A DNA stretch of 64,000 nt from NCBI GenBank assembly GCA_030847615.1, contig JAUMIR010000004.1, forward strand, positions 272,575,501 through 272,639,500. Reading direction: 5' to 3'. This document shows positions 1 to 10,485 of the stretch, piece by piece. Position 1 is the stretch's first letter. Every line of letters starts with the position of its first letter. Under the pieces are notes generated by a model. It was not told the DNA's origin and made no database searches. It saw nothing but the letters and a program-made list of their open reading frames with translations. Position numbers and translations under genes: made by a program. The stretch comes from Gambelia wislizenii (lineage: Eukaryota > Chordata > Lepidosauria > Squamata > Crotaphytidae).

Positions 1-1204
1 GGTGAGTTCTGTTCTTATGTTGCACCACCTTCAATAAGTCCCTTAGAATGATGAAGTGCTGTGGTTAGGGCACCCTCATTGGAAAGTAGACACATTATTT
101 AGATAAGTTTGGAGGACCTAGCCTTATTCTTATTTTATTTTATTTTAAACAGATTGCATTGCCCTCAACATATTTGGAATACCACCTTCAACTCCTGGCT
201 CAGTTCTCTTGAAAAGCAAATATTTAAGGTGTTCTTCAGTCTTTCTCCTGGTTCAACAAATGGTCCTCTAAGTTCAACAAACTACTGATACTGTTTGGAC
301 CAAATGGTATGAAAAGATCTTAGCCCTCACAGGATGTGGACTTTATCACACAAGGCTGGTGTTTTGCAATTAGAGCAAGATATCAGCATATTTGGCTTTA
401 TCACATGGCATCATGTCTATCCTGTTGCTGCTTTGTATTTCATTCATTTTTGTAGCATACCTTTACATTGATGAGGAAAACCCACCAATGGCTCCCAATA
501 TCACTGCTATTCCATTAGTCCTCTTGGTACAATAGGTCCCTTTCACTGCAGTAACAATATGGCAGCAATTACATGTCATGAGGGGGTGTGAGTCTCCTGC
601 TCATGCTCTCTCCTGCCCCCCTTGCTGTTCCCAAGCAGGCTGAGGTTGTTTTTACTCTGTACCTTTTGGCTTTTTAATTTTTATTTTTGTTGTGACTGTG
701 TAATTATGAGTTTCAGAAAGCATTGCCTACAAAGAGGAAGGTTCTATCTTTTCCCAAGTAATACAAACTTCTTGGAGCATAGCTATTTGGAGCAAGGCCT
801 CCCAGAGAAATTGCTCAGGAAATGTGAAAATTTATATATGAGGAGACACCCCCCTAGCACATACACATTTTGGGGTATGGATTTGTGTGTATGTGTTTTG
901 CAAAGCAACTTCTTGTTTGATGTACCAAAATTTCTGAAGACTTACATACCTTCCAACAATTCAGAGATAAAAACCTCAGAGTGCAGTCAGAAGGGTGTGA
1001 CCAGTCAACAAGAAGGCAAACGTTATTAGTGGGGAAGAAAGCACAAAACAACTTGTGAATTTCTATGGCTATTCATATAGTCTGTTCCTGTGGTGCCACT
1101 AAGGCTGGTGTCACTCCTCCCCCTGATGGTGTCACCTGGAGCGGCTTGAACTCTCCATACCCCTCCAGTGCTCTCTTCATAAAGGTCTGTTCCTTGGCAC
1201 TTCA
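1..1204. other. Unannotated AT-rich single-copy-like DNA
   Basis: I see no recognisable gene or repeat. A 135-codon open frame (622-1029, plus) is rich in Phe, Cys and Leu at its start, has no family motif I know and no splice or promoter context; I regard it as chance. The window edge cuts whatever lies to the left. Confidence 0.5.
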
Positions 1205-1935
1205 CTCCATGAATCTGAGGAAGTAGACTGAAGTCTGCAAAAGCTTATACTACAACTTCTTTATTTCAGATTGGAGATTATCACACGTGGCAAATATAGT
1301 GTGATAATGATGACACAATACTGTGAAAGTGCTTCCCTATTGCACGAGATCCTCCTCCTCATGTTCTGCAAACATTCTGCTCCTGTGAAAAAGGCATTCT
1401 TTTTTATTAATGGGCCAAGGCGTCAATTGATTGCTGATGGCATTTTTTTCGTGGTATTGCGAACATCTGAAACCGCACCCCATTATGCTCTCATGAATAC
1501 AGCATCAATGGATGGTTCCTGCCAGAACACTTCCGGGTGAGAATGTGAAAACTAGGCATGGGATGCTCTTTTTATGAACCTCCCCATTTTGCTGGTAAAT
1601 TTTTAAGTGTGTTTCAGTGCTTGTGTGTTTGTCTTCTTTGTTAATTTTGGTGTTTTCAGACTTTTAAGTGCGCTCGTGTCTTCTTGTGAGAACCTCCAAG
1701 ATCATCCACCCCAGAGAACATGGAAGTAGACAGTGCTAGTAGTCATGCTCTGATAATTCTGGGGGCTGCTCTTTCTCATTATTACAGCTACATGTGATAA
1801 AAAGTGTTATTATGCTGGGAAACTTACACTTTTAAATATAGTGGGACAAAAACATTTTTAGATGATTGTCTAATAATCTCCTTAGTCTCAAAGGTGCTAC
1901 AAGATCCCTTTGCAAACAAAAACAAATAAGCCTTC
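1205..1935. repeat. Older interspersed repeat split by a TIR element
   Basis: The left part (about 1205-1272) reads ...gaggaagtagactg...gcaaaagcttata..., and the right part (1882-1935) reads ttagtctcaaaggtgctac.... In reptile and other amniote genomes these two strings occur as one continuous repeat (gaagtgg...cgaaagcttatgc...ttagtctctaaggtgc). Here they are separated by the family A element at 1273-1881. The recognition is from memory of the repeat, so its family name is left open; the junctions are seen directly. Confidence 0.55.
1273..1881. mobile_element. Non-autonomous TIR element, family A, copy 1
   Basis: The ends are GGAGATTATCACAC (1273) and the inverse GTCTAATAATCTCC (ending 1881), 609 bp apart. 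The interior holds the family hallmarks: a short palindrome around 1410-1440 (attaatggg...caattgattg), the string cagaacacttccgggtgagaatg (1530s), then a T-rich stretch ending in cttcttgtgagaacc (1690s). The 89-codon open frame 1271-1540 lies across it and resembles no transposase. The superfamily is not determined: 3-bp duplications in sibling copies are compatible with PIF/Harbinger-like integration, but no transposase is present. It interrupts an older repeat. Confidence 0.75.
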
Positions 1936-2002
1936 CAGGAAGGACAACAGTTTGCCACCTCTTCCACTCCCTCTCCTGATGAATTAACTGATTGCTAACT
2001 AC

Positions 2003-2333
2003 AGACTTTTTCAAACAGGGAAGAAAACCTCTGCCAGGGTCGGGAGGAGGACAATGCTGTCCCGCTTACAGTCCTCTGTTTCGGATGCCACCATCCTCCT
2101 CCTGACCTTTCCCCATGCTTCCTCTGTGCTGCAGGCATGAGAAATGCACCACTTTTTATTGATGGGGTTTTTCCGTTAATCAAAGTGGTGTGTTTCTCGC
2201 GCCTGCAGAACGGAGGAAGCACGGGGGAAGGTTGGGAGGAGGACAGCATAATCTGAAACAGAGCGCTGTAAGCGGGACAGCACCATTCTCCTCCTGATCT
2301 CCACAGGGTTTTTCTCCCCTTTTGAAAAATTCC
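2003..2333. mobile_element. Fold-back element, TAC target duplication
   Basis: A 331 bp near-palindrome. The left end AGACTTTTTCAAACAGGG pairs with the right end ...CCCCTTTTGAAAAATTCC, the arms both contain gctgtcccgcttacag (or its inverse) and cttcctc/gaggaag plus gcaggc...gagaaa blocks, and they meet at a small loop around 2165 (ttgatggggtttttccgttaat). Identical TAC triplets flank it (2000-2002 and 2334-2336). The arms are about 155 bp with mismatches, so it is not a recent snap-back artefact. The end and the central ATTGAT motif resemble family A, suggesting mobilisation by the same machinery (inference). Confidence 0.75.
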
Positions 2334-2339
2334 TACATT

Positions 2340-3765
2340 TGTTTGTTTATGAATGCTTGATCATCAAGTGTCAGGCACAAAGATTCTAGCTGGATAAAAT
2401 TCATGCAAAGAAACGGTTCTATAAAGAAGTATCTCATATCTCCCAGATCCCCCCCCCTTTTCCATAATTGTACTTGGTTTTCATACTGGACAAATATATT
2501 GCAGTGAAATATACATAAATTTATTCCTGCATTCATGTACGTAGAAATGGCCTGGGATAAAACTCTGCAAATGACAATGAAGACACAGAGACTTCTTTGT
2601 TTCTTGTAACTCTGAAAATTATTGTGTTTAAAAAAGGAACTTGTTTCCAGATAAACTATTGATATAGGATTGACGTACTTTCTTTCTAGCTATGCGATTG
2701 ACAGAAGACTAATGTACGTTCCTTCCAAGCAATATTGAGAAAATAAAATTAGGTAAACAGTAAAGATTAAGAACTATCATCATCCACTTTGTATATTTTC
2801 CCCTTCTGTTTCTGTGGCATTTGGTTCAGTAGTTTTTCCTCATCACTGCCTTTTTGTATGATATGAAAAGCTTTTTTTTTTTTTAAAGAAGCAATTTAGA
2901 GTTTGTTTTTGCTAAAAGCACATTATGGCACAACCAGTGGAAAACTCGCTTTCATTCCCAACTATCAGCTTACAAAATGGCTGGAGTTAGCATTAAAAAA
3001 ATTAACATAAGCCTATAAGAAGTGATGTTAGCATAATCAAAGGCACCATTTAATAAGAGAGGAACATACTCTTTGTATAGTAATGTATAAACTCTGATCC
3101 AAGCTGATTGTACTTTACCCTTGGGTATAGAAAGCTTGAGATCATGTCCACAAACCGCCCCACTTAATTCCCTCAGGAAGGCAGTCTCTCAAGCATTAAT
3201 TTTCTCCTCAATAAATTGGGTGTTTGCTCATGCCACCTCATAAGGCTTCTTTGGATCACAGGGGCATGAACCTACGAATTCTGTAGCATATCAGGCTAGG
3301 ACTGAGACATCTGGTTTCAAATAAGCCATGAAGCTCACTGAGTCACCTGAGGCCAGTCGCTTTTGCTCAGCCTGAAGGTTTTTGTGAACATAAAACAAGA
3401 GGGAGCTTGAACTCCCTGGGGGCGGGGGAAAGAGAGAATATAAATGTAATGAAAGAATGAATAATATTTTTCTCTCCCCTTATTTCTTTTGGCATGATTA
3501 CTTCCTCAGACAATTTATTTTCCCATTTGGCTAGTTACTGCTCTCCATTGTCTTGCATATTCTGGAAGAAAAAAAATCATATATAAAATCTCTTCCTGTT
3601 AACTGATTGCTACAAGAGTGCAGTGAACTTCAGACTGTAAGAGAAGCCTCAGAACCAGCTTGTGAATTAATAGGAGTGGAGCTTCTAGAGCATATTGCCT
3701 TAAAGTTTGAATTAGGAGCAGAAGTGCAGTTATTACATAGTTGCTTTCTTATAGCAACAGTATTC
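2340..3765. other. No recognised feature
   Basis: AT-rich sequence with a poly(T) run near 2871-2884 and no family motif or long open frame. Nothing can be assigned. Confidence 0.45.
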
Positions 3766-3916
3766 ATTTTATATATATCTTTTATTTATTTATATCTGGC
3801 TTCCCCCACTTCCCAGAAAAGAAACACAAGATGGCTTACAAAAAGTGCAGAAATAGGTAAAAACAGACAAAAACTGATAATCTATATAGATAATCCTCTT
3901 GGGTATATTGCCATTT

Positions 3917-3993
3917 CCAGTGTGCTGATTGGTTGCTTAGGAAACTTACCAACCAATCAAAGCTCTCCCTTGGACAGCCAATCAGCACACTGG
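3917..3993. repeat. Short inverted repeat with 19-bp arms
   Basis: CCAGTGTGCTGATTGGTTG (3917-3935) is matched by its reverse complement CAGCCAATCAGCACACTGG (3975-3993) with one mismatch, separated by 39 bp. It lies at the left margin of the minisatellite below. The ATTGG/CCAAT strings are part of the arms, so they should not be taken as promoter boxes. Confidence 0.8.
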
Positions 3994-4029
3994 GGGCAGG
4001 AACATGTGGAAGTTTAAGTCTTTTCTAAA

Positions 4030-4525
4030 CATGGCGGTGGCATGCATGGTGCATACATGGTGGGTGTAAGTAGTGTGGCGTGTGTGTGTACCATGGCGTG
4101 TGCGTGCAGCATGTGTGGGTGGTGGCATGGGGGTGGTGCAGGGGGCGGTGTATGCCAATGGTGCAGGGTGTTGGCACAGGGGGGTGGCATACACCTGTGG
4201 GGTGGGGGAGGTATGGGGGAGGCGTGGGGGGGGCAAATGGCTCTGGTGTGGAGCATGGCATGGGGTGGCAGCATGTGCCTGGGGGGCAGCTTGAGGGATG
4301 GCACATGGCTCTAGCATGGGGTGGCGTGTGCCTACGGGGCAGGGGGCAGCACAGCGGGGCAGCACATGGCTCTGGCATGGGGGTGGCATGGGGGGCAGCG
4401 ACACGTGGCTCTGGCACAGGGTGGTGGTGCATGGCTCCAGCACAGGGGGCAGCATGTGCCTCCGGCACATGGGGATGGTGTATGTAGTATGAGGGGGTGT
4501 AGCATGGGGGTGTATCCCCGGTGTA
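4030..4525. repeat. Degenerate G-rich minisatellite (about 0.5 kb)
   Basis: The strand is dominated by TGG, GCA and ATG words, with recurring phrases such as ggcacatggctct(a/g)gcatggggtggc, ggcagcatgtgcctgg and gcagcacatggct. The spacing is irregular, so I give no fixed period. Strong purine/T bias makes every frame open on both strands (for instance 162 codons on minus, 135 on plus); these are low-complexity His/Pro/Thr or Gly/Trp/Met strings and not genes. Confidence 0.75.
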
Positions 4526-4979
4526 TGTTAACCCGGGTATAGCTAGTTAAAATATAATCATCTATAGGATTAAAAACAATTTGGAACAGAATTCATTAAA
4601 AAGGCAAGAAATAAAAACAGTAAAGCACATTACTAAAACCTCTTCCTCATAAGCAGTCAGTTCCCCTAAGCCTGTCAGAAGAAAAAAAAGTTTTCACCTG
4701 GGAACAAGAGAATGACAAGGAAGGAACAACAAGGAAGAAAGGTGTCTATCCTAGGAAAGAAATTCCAGAGCCTGGTAGCAGCCACCCAAATGCCCTGTCA
4801 GATGTGCCTGTGAGGGTTGCAGACTGACAGATGCAGATCTTCTCCCTTGAAGATCTCAATCCCCAGGTAGCTTTGTATTCTTGTAGGAGAGAATTCAGAT
4901 AACCTAGACTGAAGCCAAACAGTAGCACTCTGTTGTAATTTATGAAGGAACTGTTTCTAGGAATAATCACAGATAATAA

Positions 4980-5365
4980 TAAATAGTAATATCAGCTTTA
5001 TAACATGTTATGCATTTAACTAAAAATATTCTGTTGATTCTATTCCCCTTCTGTGTATTGTACTCCATGGATTCTCTTAATAAGTTTGTTAACTTAGTTT
5101 TATTCATACTATGAATCTTTGATCTATTTTGTCCTATGCCTGTACTCAACTACTGTATGTAGAGATAAAAAGGGTAACAAATAAATAAAAGACTTCCTAT
5201 ACTATAGTGGCAATGGTAAGATAGTAGGAAAACTCAAAAGAGAATGGACCTGCACATTGCTGTTTGTCTTCAGTATGTCTATATTTAGATTTAGATCTCA
5301 TTCAGTGGATCTTAATATGTATACCTACCAGGATATGTACTGGGTCCTATTTTGAGAGTATCTAA
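4980..5365. other. No recognised feature
   Basis: AT-rich; no motif seen. Confidence 0.4.
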
Positions 5366-5605
5366 AACTCTCCCTAGAAGCCAAGATGACTAAGTTGAGA
5401 CTGTTGTACTTTGGACACATCACGATAAGACATTACTCATTATAAAAGACCAGGTAGAAAAAGGCCGTAGGAAAAGAGGAAGATGACATTACAGGTGGAT
5501 AGACTCAGTCAAGGAAGTCATGGCCCTGAGTCTGCAAGAAGTGGAGCTGTTGATAACATGGTGACTTGGAGGTCCCTCATTCATAGGGTCACCGTAAGTT
5601 GATGT
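5366..5605 (+). mobile_element. BovB/RTE LINE 3' end fragment
   Basis: The sequence parallels the C-terminal end of the better copy at 15240-16075: ctctccctagaagccaagatgac, then gtactttggacacatcac, caggtggatagactcagtcaagg, gtgacttggaggtccctcattcatagggtcaccgtaag. This is the BovB-type tail shared with Sauria SINEs. Indels break every frame. It is 5'-truncated, as most RTE copies are. Confidence 0.7.
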
Positions 5606-5702
5606 TGACTTGATAGCAGTTAACACCTTGCTATCAAGTCGAATAGCAGTTAACACCTTGACATATCAAGTCGAAGTTGACTTGACAGAAGTTAACAACA
5701 AT
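5590..5702. repeat. Imperfect tandem repeats after the BovB tail
   Basis: The tail phrase (ttgacttgatagcagttaacaccttg) recurs about three times, each with agcagttaacaccttg or agaagttaacaac, and the intervening ctatcaagtcgaa is the inverse of gacttgatagc. The block is therefore both a tandem repeat and locally self-complementary. It is probably an expansion of the LINE 3' terminal repeat. Confidence 0.7.
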
Positions 5703-5709
5703 GGAGGAT

Positions 5710-6530
5710 AGAACAGAAAGTTGACTTCCTGTATATAAAACCAATTCTATTCTGGGTCTAAAACAGCTGGGAGAGGGGATGCAATTTTTTAAAGTAAAAA
5801 ATGATCATGGGTGCAGCCCTCCAAGATCAAACATGGCTCTCTAACACCTGGCAGTTGCCCATCTCTGACCTAGATGTAGTTCAATTAGAATGAAAAGTCT
5901 GATTAGTCCAGTACTGGTACAATATTTGCACAGTCCAGGCAGGAAGATACTGAAGAGACACCCGAAGAAGTAGTGGATGAACAAGAAAATGATAAAGAAC
6001 CAAAGTAAGTATAATGGAGAATACTGATCAAGAGACCTGATAGACTGAAATGAACTGTCAGAGACTGCTGTTCAAGTGTGATAATGGTGGGCACCATTAT
6101 TATTTAACTAAAAATTGTTTGGTGTTGGGTTCCTTTGTACTTTTGTTTAGTCATGGTTATCATTTTAACAGTTCTTAATTCACTCAATGTAGCATAGTCA
6201 TCAGACGAAAGAAAATGGCTCTTCTCATCCACACTGTGCATTACAAAGAGTGTCTGCACTGTACAGTCTTATTTTTATTCTACAGTTAGTTGATGGGCTG
6301 TTTCCCGAACTAAACTGTGTGTTTCATAATAATGCAAAAGTAGTAACTCACTCGTGAACAGGTATAAAAATCACATGAAGTTACTGTGATAGTTGATTTA
6401 AAACAATCTTTATAGAAAACATTATGAATAAAAATAAGCTTTTCATCTTGATACACATTTCAGTTGGAATATAATTAAATTACTGTATTTATAATAAATA
6501 CACTTAGAATAATTACATTCAAATCAAAGG
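5710..6530. other. Little recognised; possible MITE remnant near 5815
   Basis: About 5812-5872 (gcagccctccaagatc...cagttgcccatctctga) resembles a worn hAT-type MITE end. The rest is AT-rich and unassigned. Confidence 0.35.
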
Positions 6531-6534
6531 GACT

Positions 6535-6600
6535 TAAAATAGTTGTGGATGTCTTAAGTCCCATTGATTTCAATGGAACTATTCTAAATATAACTAAATC
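6535..6600. repeat. Fragment of a palindromic reptile MITE
   Basis: gggacttaaaatag... followed by cttaagtcccattgatttcaatgg is the familiar self-complementary aagtcccattgatttcaatgg motif of short squamate interspersed repeats. Only about 65 bp is present. Confidence 0.5.
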
Positions 6601-6613
6601 TGGATCTATCCCA

Positions 6614-6800
6614 GTTGTGATTGTTGTTAACTGCCATCAAGCCAATTTAGGCTTATGGTGACCCTATGAATGAGAGACCCTGTCATCAACAACCCTACTC
6701 AGGTCTTGCAAACCCATCTATCCACCTGTACCTATCTTCCACCATGACCCTAATATCTCTTCCTGCTTTCCCATCTTCATGATATGTTTTATTCCTTGTC
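6614..6800 (-). mobile_element. BovB/RTE LINE 3' end fragment
   Basis: Reading on the minus strand from gttgttaactgccatcaagcc (6624-6644), the sequence runs back through ggtgaccctatgaatgagagacc and caaacccatctatccacctg, which are the inverse of the BovB 3' end seen at 16000-16075. Degenerate, with no coding potential. Confidence 0.65.
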
Positions 6801-7990
6801 ACTCCATTATGAAACTGCCACACGTTCCACTGTGGGAACATTTGTGTCAGCCCTAGTACTTTCTCCTCCCAATGTAACTAAATTACTTTTCTTTCCTTGT
6901 TCTTTTCCAACATTCCACACTTCTCCATTTGCATGCTCTGCATTCTATAAGCTCATATGAGTTGGCATCAGACCGTATGCATGCTGATTAATAATCCATT
7001 CATCTGTTGTAAGGTATTCATGTAACAGTACAATTTAATGACTGGTACATCTAAATCTCTTTCCCCTTTTTCATCCTGCATGACTAATTCAGTAGTTCTG
7101 CTGACCAATAAATTGTGCAATTTAGTCATGGTCATACACTCAATTGACCCTCTATTCTTAATGACAATGATTGCTATAAGAAGTTTACCTGTGGCAGTTA
7201 TTTTAACCACAGTGAGGTTCTTCTACTTGAGATCTTACTTTACTATATATTGTTCCATACTTTTTGTGTAGCCTTTTTTCTTTCTTTCTTTTTTATTAAC
7301 TGTAAGATTTCTATCTTACCTATGGCAATGTTAATCGTAACCTAAATAATTTTAAGGAATTGGGAGTTATTGTTGCTCTTGTTTGTTTAGAAAGAAAGTG
7401 TATATTAACCATTTGGGCTTTCTTTTAGTACTGGGATCTATGTGATCCTTTTTTTCTCCATTCCTTTTTCCAATGTTTTAACCAAACTTAATGGATCCAT
7501 TATAACTAAGGCTGGGCAATCCACACAAAGCCTTTGTTAAAATACATATTTTGTTTCTGCCCCTTTTATCTCTGCTTGATTTCTTATCACTATGGTAAGA
7601 GCCTCCAAACATAATACAAAAACAGAGCGGACAAAGAGCACCCCCCTCATACACCTTTCATTTGCTGGAGATTATGTTGGACATGCTCATTTTCCAAAAT
7701 GAATGCCTTTGGAACCACAGAAATTGCTTACATGCATACAAGAAACCTCTGCCCATAATGATTGATGCTGATTGTGTATGTTGTAACTGCTACAGGACCA
7801 AACGGCTGAATGGCTCAAACCTGAAACATTTCTCTGAGTAAAAAATTTGTGGAGACCTACTTGTGGCATTTCAGTTCAGTGCAATGTTCCACCTCCAAAG
7901 GACCTCCAAAGGAGGTTAAAGCTTTAACACAAGAGTGGGAAATTTGCAGCCCTCAACCCAATTTCATGTGACCCTCACAATAATATAAAA
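6800..7990. other. No recognised gene
   Basis: AT-rich; only a possible hAT-like MITE end near 7930 (gagtgggaaatttgcagccctc). Short open frames overlap on both strands and lack motifs. Confidence 0.4.
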
Positions 7991-7994
7991 AGCC

Positions 7995-8740
7995 CTTGAC
8001 ATTTATTATTTTATTTACTTATTAAAATATTTATACCCTGTAATATATCAAAAGATCTCAGGGTGGCTTACAGGTCAAACAGTTTAAAAACAGTAAAATA
8101 ATTTAAATAAGCTAAAACACAATAAACAGTATTAGAAGTTTAGAAACAAGATTTAAAGATTTTAAAAATATGTGTAACAGGGTTTGGGTTGAATTAATGA
8201 GGCAAAGGCCTTGATGAACCGCCAAGTTTTACCTTGCCACCTGAATGACATGAATGTTGGTGTCAGTCAGGGCTTCAGGGAGAGAGCATTTCACAGTTGG
8301 GGTATCATGGCCGAGAAGGCCCTCTCCCATGTCCCAACAGAGTGTATTGACCTCACCAGTAGGACACGGAGAAGCCTGCCCCCCACAGACCTTGATTCTT
8401 GGGCAGGCACATACAGGGAGAGGTGCCACCTCACGTATTGGGGTCCTAAGCCATTTAGGGCTTTAAATGTCATCACAAGCACCTTGAATTCAGACTGGAA
8501 ACATACTGGCAGCCAGTGCTATTCTTTTAAGACTGGCATTACATGCTGTCTATATGGTATTCCAGTTGAGCTGCTGCATTTTGCACTAGCTGCAGTTTCC
8601 AAGTCTTCTTTAAGGGCAGCCCTGTGTAGAATGCAATATTGTAGTTTAATCAAGAGGTAACCAGTGCATGGACTATTGTGGCTAGGTTATCACTGTCCAG
8701 GAAAGTCATAGCTGGACATAGCTCTTTAGCCAGATGGTGG
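7995..8740 (-). mobile_element. L2-clade LINE 3' half, degenerate
   Basis: On the minus strand the reading begins near 8735 with reverse-transcriptase C-terminal sequence: a TIVHALVTS motif (compare TVVHALVTS in the L2 copy at 31.4 kb), an HWLPV-like motif after VMPVLKE, VLVMTFKALNGLGPQYV, then WERAFSAMIPQL. It ends in a 3' untranslated tail (8000-8120; inverse of tttataccctgtaat...agggtggcttaca). Frameshifts and stops are scattered; it is clearly a dead copy. The plus-strand open frame 8211-8660 is its antisense shadow. Confidence 0.75.
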
Positions 8741-8744
8741 GGGA

Positions 8745-8882
8745 GGAGAAAGATGAAAAGAAAGAGAGAAAGAGAGGGACTAGAGAATAAGGGAGAAGAT
8801 ATGTGTATGCAAGAGTTTGGGGGAGGAGAAGGAGAAAGGAAGGAAGGAAGGGAAGTTGGGAGGGAGGGAGGGAGGGAGGGGA
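8745..8882. repeat. Purine-rich low-complexity tract with (GGGA)n
   Basis: AGGA and AGAA words pass into a (gggagg)/(ggga) run at 8858-8881. The overlapping Arg/Glu/Gly-rich frame is a composition effect. Confidence 0.8.
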
Positions 8883-8897
8883 TCATGGGTAGACTAC

Positions 8898-9477
8898 AGA
8901 CTTTATCAGATGTGGCAAATATGGTGTCATAACAATACCTAATGAACACGAAAGGGCACCTATACCACATGATCTCGTCCTTTAGCATTCAGCTGCTGTT
9001 AATAAGGTGTTCTTTTTTATTGACAGGTCAAGCCATCAATAAATCTACCATGGCGTTTTTGTCTTAATGTTATCTGAAACTGCACACCATTTTTGCATTT
9101 GAAACTGCACACCATTTTTCTCTCGTGAATACAGCATCAATGGGCAGAACACTTCCGGGTGAGAATGCAAAAGCCAGGTACAGGATGCTATTTTTATGAA
9201 CCTCCCTGGTTTACTTGGAAGTTTGTAAGTGTGTTTCTGTGCTTGTGTTTTAATTTTGCTTTTTAAAACATGTTAAACTGCACTCACATCTTCTTGCGAG
9301 AACCGCTGAGATCATGAATGCGGAAGTAAATAGCACTAGCGTTCGTGCTCTGGTAATACTGGGGCTGCTTTTTCATGCTATTACAGGTACAGGTAAACAG
9401 GGTTATTTTGCCAGGACAATTACACTGGAGAACATTGCGATACAGAAACGTTTGGGGAGGTTTGTCTGATAAAGTCC
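8898..9477. mobile_element. Non-autonomous TIR element, family A, copy 2
   Basis: Left end AGACTTTATCAGATGTGGC, right end GTCTGATAAAGTCC, 580 bp, flanked by identical TAC triplets (8895-8897 and 9478-9480). The interior carries the central hairpin (ttattgacagg...gccatcaataa, about 9017-9043), the cagaacacttccgggtgagaatgc phrase (9145-9170) and cttcttgcgagaacc (9290s). A small tandem duplication (gaaactgcacaccatttttc, about 9080-9120) is unique to this copy. No transposase is encoded. Confidence 0.8.
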
Positions 9478-9479
9478 TA

Positions 9480-10480
9480 CAGCTGCTACTCCAATGCAGC
9501 AGCAGGATGGACAGCACACAGCCAACTGTTATTGTCAAGGCAGCATTCTTATGTTGAGTGCCTTCCCCTTGTTCTGAGGCCCAGAGGAGAGGAGCCAAAC
9601 CAGGCCCTGACATTCAGAGGCAGGACTTGAGAAATGAGACATGACTTGAGATGAATGAAGGCTGGTTAAGGAGAAAGCAGAAAAAGAGACAGCTCAAGCT
9701 GAAAGATAAGAGTGGCTATGCATTACTGGCGGGAGGTGGAAAGACAGGGACATTTTAAGGACTGGGAGTATGTGGGCCAGTGTCGCTAAAGAGAGGACGC
9801 ACCTGGCGCTTAAGGTTGTTTCATACATATAACAGCACCAATGGGCTACATAGGTTTAAATTGCTCGATTCTTCCCTCCCCCTGAAGTCCCACCTCCAAA
9901 GTTGCCTACCTCTTGTCAAGATGCTTGGCAAGATGCTATGTACCTATATGGGTTGCATAAAAGAGAGATTGAATCAACTCTGATTTCTGTACAATTCATG
10001 GCCTTCAAATTCATGGCCTTCAAAGGAGATAATAAGGACTATTTTTCAAAATAATAAAAATTGTGAAGTGAGCCTAATATTTATACAAGAAAAGATTAAC
10101 AGCTAGGAATCTTAGAGGTGGTATGCACTTTTATTTTTCAAAGGGTCATTAAATCTCATTTAACAATATGCAAGGCAGCCTTGCTAAAAATGACAAAGTA
10201 ATGTCATCTCGTGTCTTGAGAATATCACAATGTATTGTATGTGTGCAGGATACTGCTGGTATTATTATTATTTGCATTGCCCCTGTGTGCAAGCAGGGTC
10301 TGGAGAACAGCTATTGGGTTGATCCAATAGGTATCAGATACAAAATTGCCATCACACTGAATGGTATGCCTTTGACTTATCTAATCAGTGTCGTATCAAT
10401 GAGGTCCAAAAATTAATCTGGAATGCATTAGCTTTTTTGAGTATTCATGTTAGTGGATGTTTCAATGTGTGCCAACTAAT
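9480..10480. other. No recognised gene; one short tandem duplication
   Basis: attcatggccttcaa is repeated side by side at about 9990-10024. The rest is unassigned. Confidence 0.45.
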
Positions 10481-10485
10481 TCTCA

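Larger units (their letters stand above)
3770..4980 (-). mobile_element. L2-like LINE 3' region, split by a GC-rich insert
   Basis: At 3775-3900 the sequence has the usual minus-strand L2/SINE tail (tttatttatttatatctggc..., then aagatggcttacaaaaagtgcag). Comparable A-rich tail sequence resumes at about 4545 (aaaaacaatttgg...aaacagtaaag) and runs into a degraded 3' segment to 4975. The 3905-4540 interval does not fit this repeat and appears inserted. Nearby strings ataatcctc and ataatcatc on the two sides could be relics of the target. Assignment to L2 rests on tail style, not on a protein match. Confidence 0.45.

Noticed and set aside
622..1029. 135-codon plus-strand open frame as a gene
   Set aside because: No motif, no family resemblance, no neighbouring exon or regulatory context, and an overlapping frame on the other strand.
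3917..3993. CCAAT/ATTGG boxes as a promoter
   Set aside because: They are the arms of an inverted repeat at the edge of a repetitive insert, with no transcription-start context.
3982..4492. Several overlapping 90-160 codon frames as genes
   Set aside because: They all come from the G-rich minisatellite; His/Pro/Thr or Gly/Trp/Met composition is forced by the repeats.
8211..8660. 149-codon plus-strand frame as a gene
   Set aside because: It is antisense to a recognisable L2 reverse-transcriptase C-terminus.
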